From: Siphonodentalium dalli
Taxonomy: Eukaryota > Mollusca > Scaphopoda > Gadilida > Siphonodentaliidae
Length of the DNA stretch: 64,000 bases
Assembly: GCA_032622095.1 (NCBI GenBank)
Contig: CP136065.1
Location: 116,479,195-116,543,194 of the forward strand
Direction: 5' to 3'
Position numbers and translations under genes: made by a program. The notes below the pieces were generated by a model. It ran no database searches and had not been told where the DNA came from. It worked only from the letters and a program-made list of their open reading frames with translations. Of the stretch, positions 63,715 to 64,000 are shown piece by piece; the stretch's first letter is position 1; every line of letters begins with the position of its first letter.

Positions 63715-63806
63715 TTCCGATGCAAGTCATATTTCCGACTAACTCCTGAAAAGTTACCTATAATTCTGCTGTGGTTAAGCAGTCCATTATTTAGGGCATA
63801 CCTGTA
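63715..63806. mobile_element. Palindromic MITE, copy 4 (right half only)
   Basis: Right arm 'catatttccgactaactcct … attctgctgtggttaagcag … ttatttagggcat'. The left arm is absent. Confidence 0.75.
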
Positions 63807-64000
63807 TGTAGGCCTACCAGTGGATGAATAGTCTGCCGGAGAAGTACTGTGTAGACAGGTCTTGTCGGTAAGAGAGTCAGCCGAGAAATGAAGGCTCGGC
63901 TATTAAAACATAGTAATGCGATAGCGAACATCAAACGAGTCTGCGCACGCATATCTGTCAAAGGATACAATGGCAGTCATTGGTCAATTTATCCCCGGTG

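Overview
Animal genomic DNA: about 65% AT, with intron-rich genes, long introns and dense mobile elements. No bacterial-type operon, rRNA gene or CRISPR array is visible. The degenerate ~170-bp arrays (one starting 'ttatgcccccgac', several with runs of 'tccgtccg') resemble repeats I associate with molluscs and other lophotrochozoans. A marine lophotrochozoan is therefore my best guess, but that is inference; the genes alone only say metazoan.

Two protein genes converge tail to tail. (1) IFT140, plus strand, 1642-49396: twenty consecutive coding exons, all with GT/AG junctions and compatible phases. They give 1028 residues, the C-terminal ~70% of this IFT-A ciliary transport subunit: the end of the second beta-propeller, then the whole TPR-like solenoid to the stop. 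The first ~430 residues lie upstream of the window. (2) A minus-strand gene, 57523-61870: four phase-compatible 3' exons that read like the end of a cyclic-nucleotide-binding domain, tentatively CNBD2-like. Its 5' exons lie beyond the window or were not recognised.

Almost everything else is intronic or intergenic and rich in transposons. The most notable items are two DIRS-type retrotransposons in two IFT140 introns (7876-12692 and 26661-30700). Each has ~190-bp inverted terminal repeats, a TATA box in the left one, and an internal complementary region just before the right one that carries the complement of both outer ends. In each copy that region matches its own ends. Both keep a decayed gag-like ORF and lack a recognisable reverse transcriptase or tyrosine recombinase. 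One has an in-frame 117-bp tandem expansion, the other a ~600-bp internal duplication.

DNA transposon relics include a piggyBac-like double-hairpin MITE family with TTAA ends (seven copies, two of them exactly 400 bp and ~98% identical), a palindromic TA-flanked MITE (four copies), two hAT-like elements with perfect 8-bp target duplications, one MULE-like MITE with a 9-bp duplication, three families ending in TTAAAGG, and a 2.7-kb long-TIR element with repeated GGATAACATGTCCA motifs, a C2H2 zinc-finger ORF and a tRNA-derived SINE inserted in it. Several minisatellites are also present, one of which starts on the IFT140 stop codon.

Layout: 1-1641 intron; 1642-7711 IFT140 propeller exons; 7876-12692 DIRS copy A; 14704-26057 propeller end and first solenoid exons; 26661-30700 DIRS copy B; 30767-42182 solenoid exons; 42183-49174 last intron (repeats); 49175-49396 last exon; 49397-57522 intergenic repeats; 57523-61870 minus-strand gene; 61871-64000 repeats.
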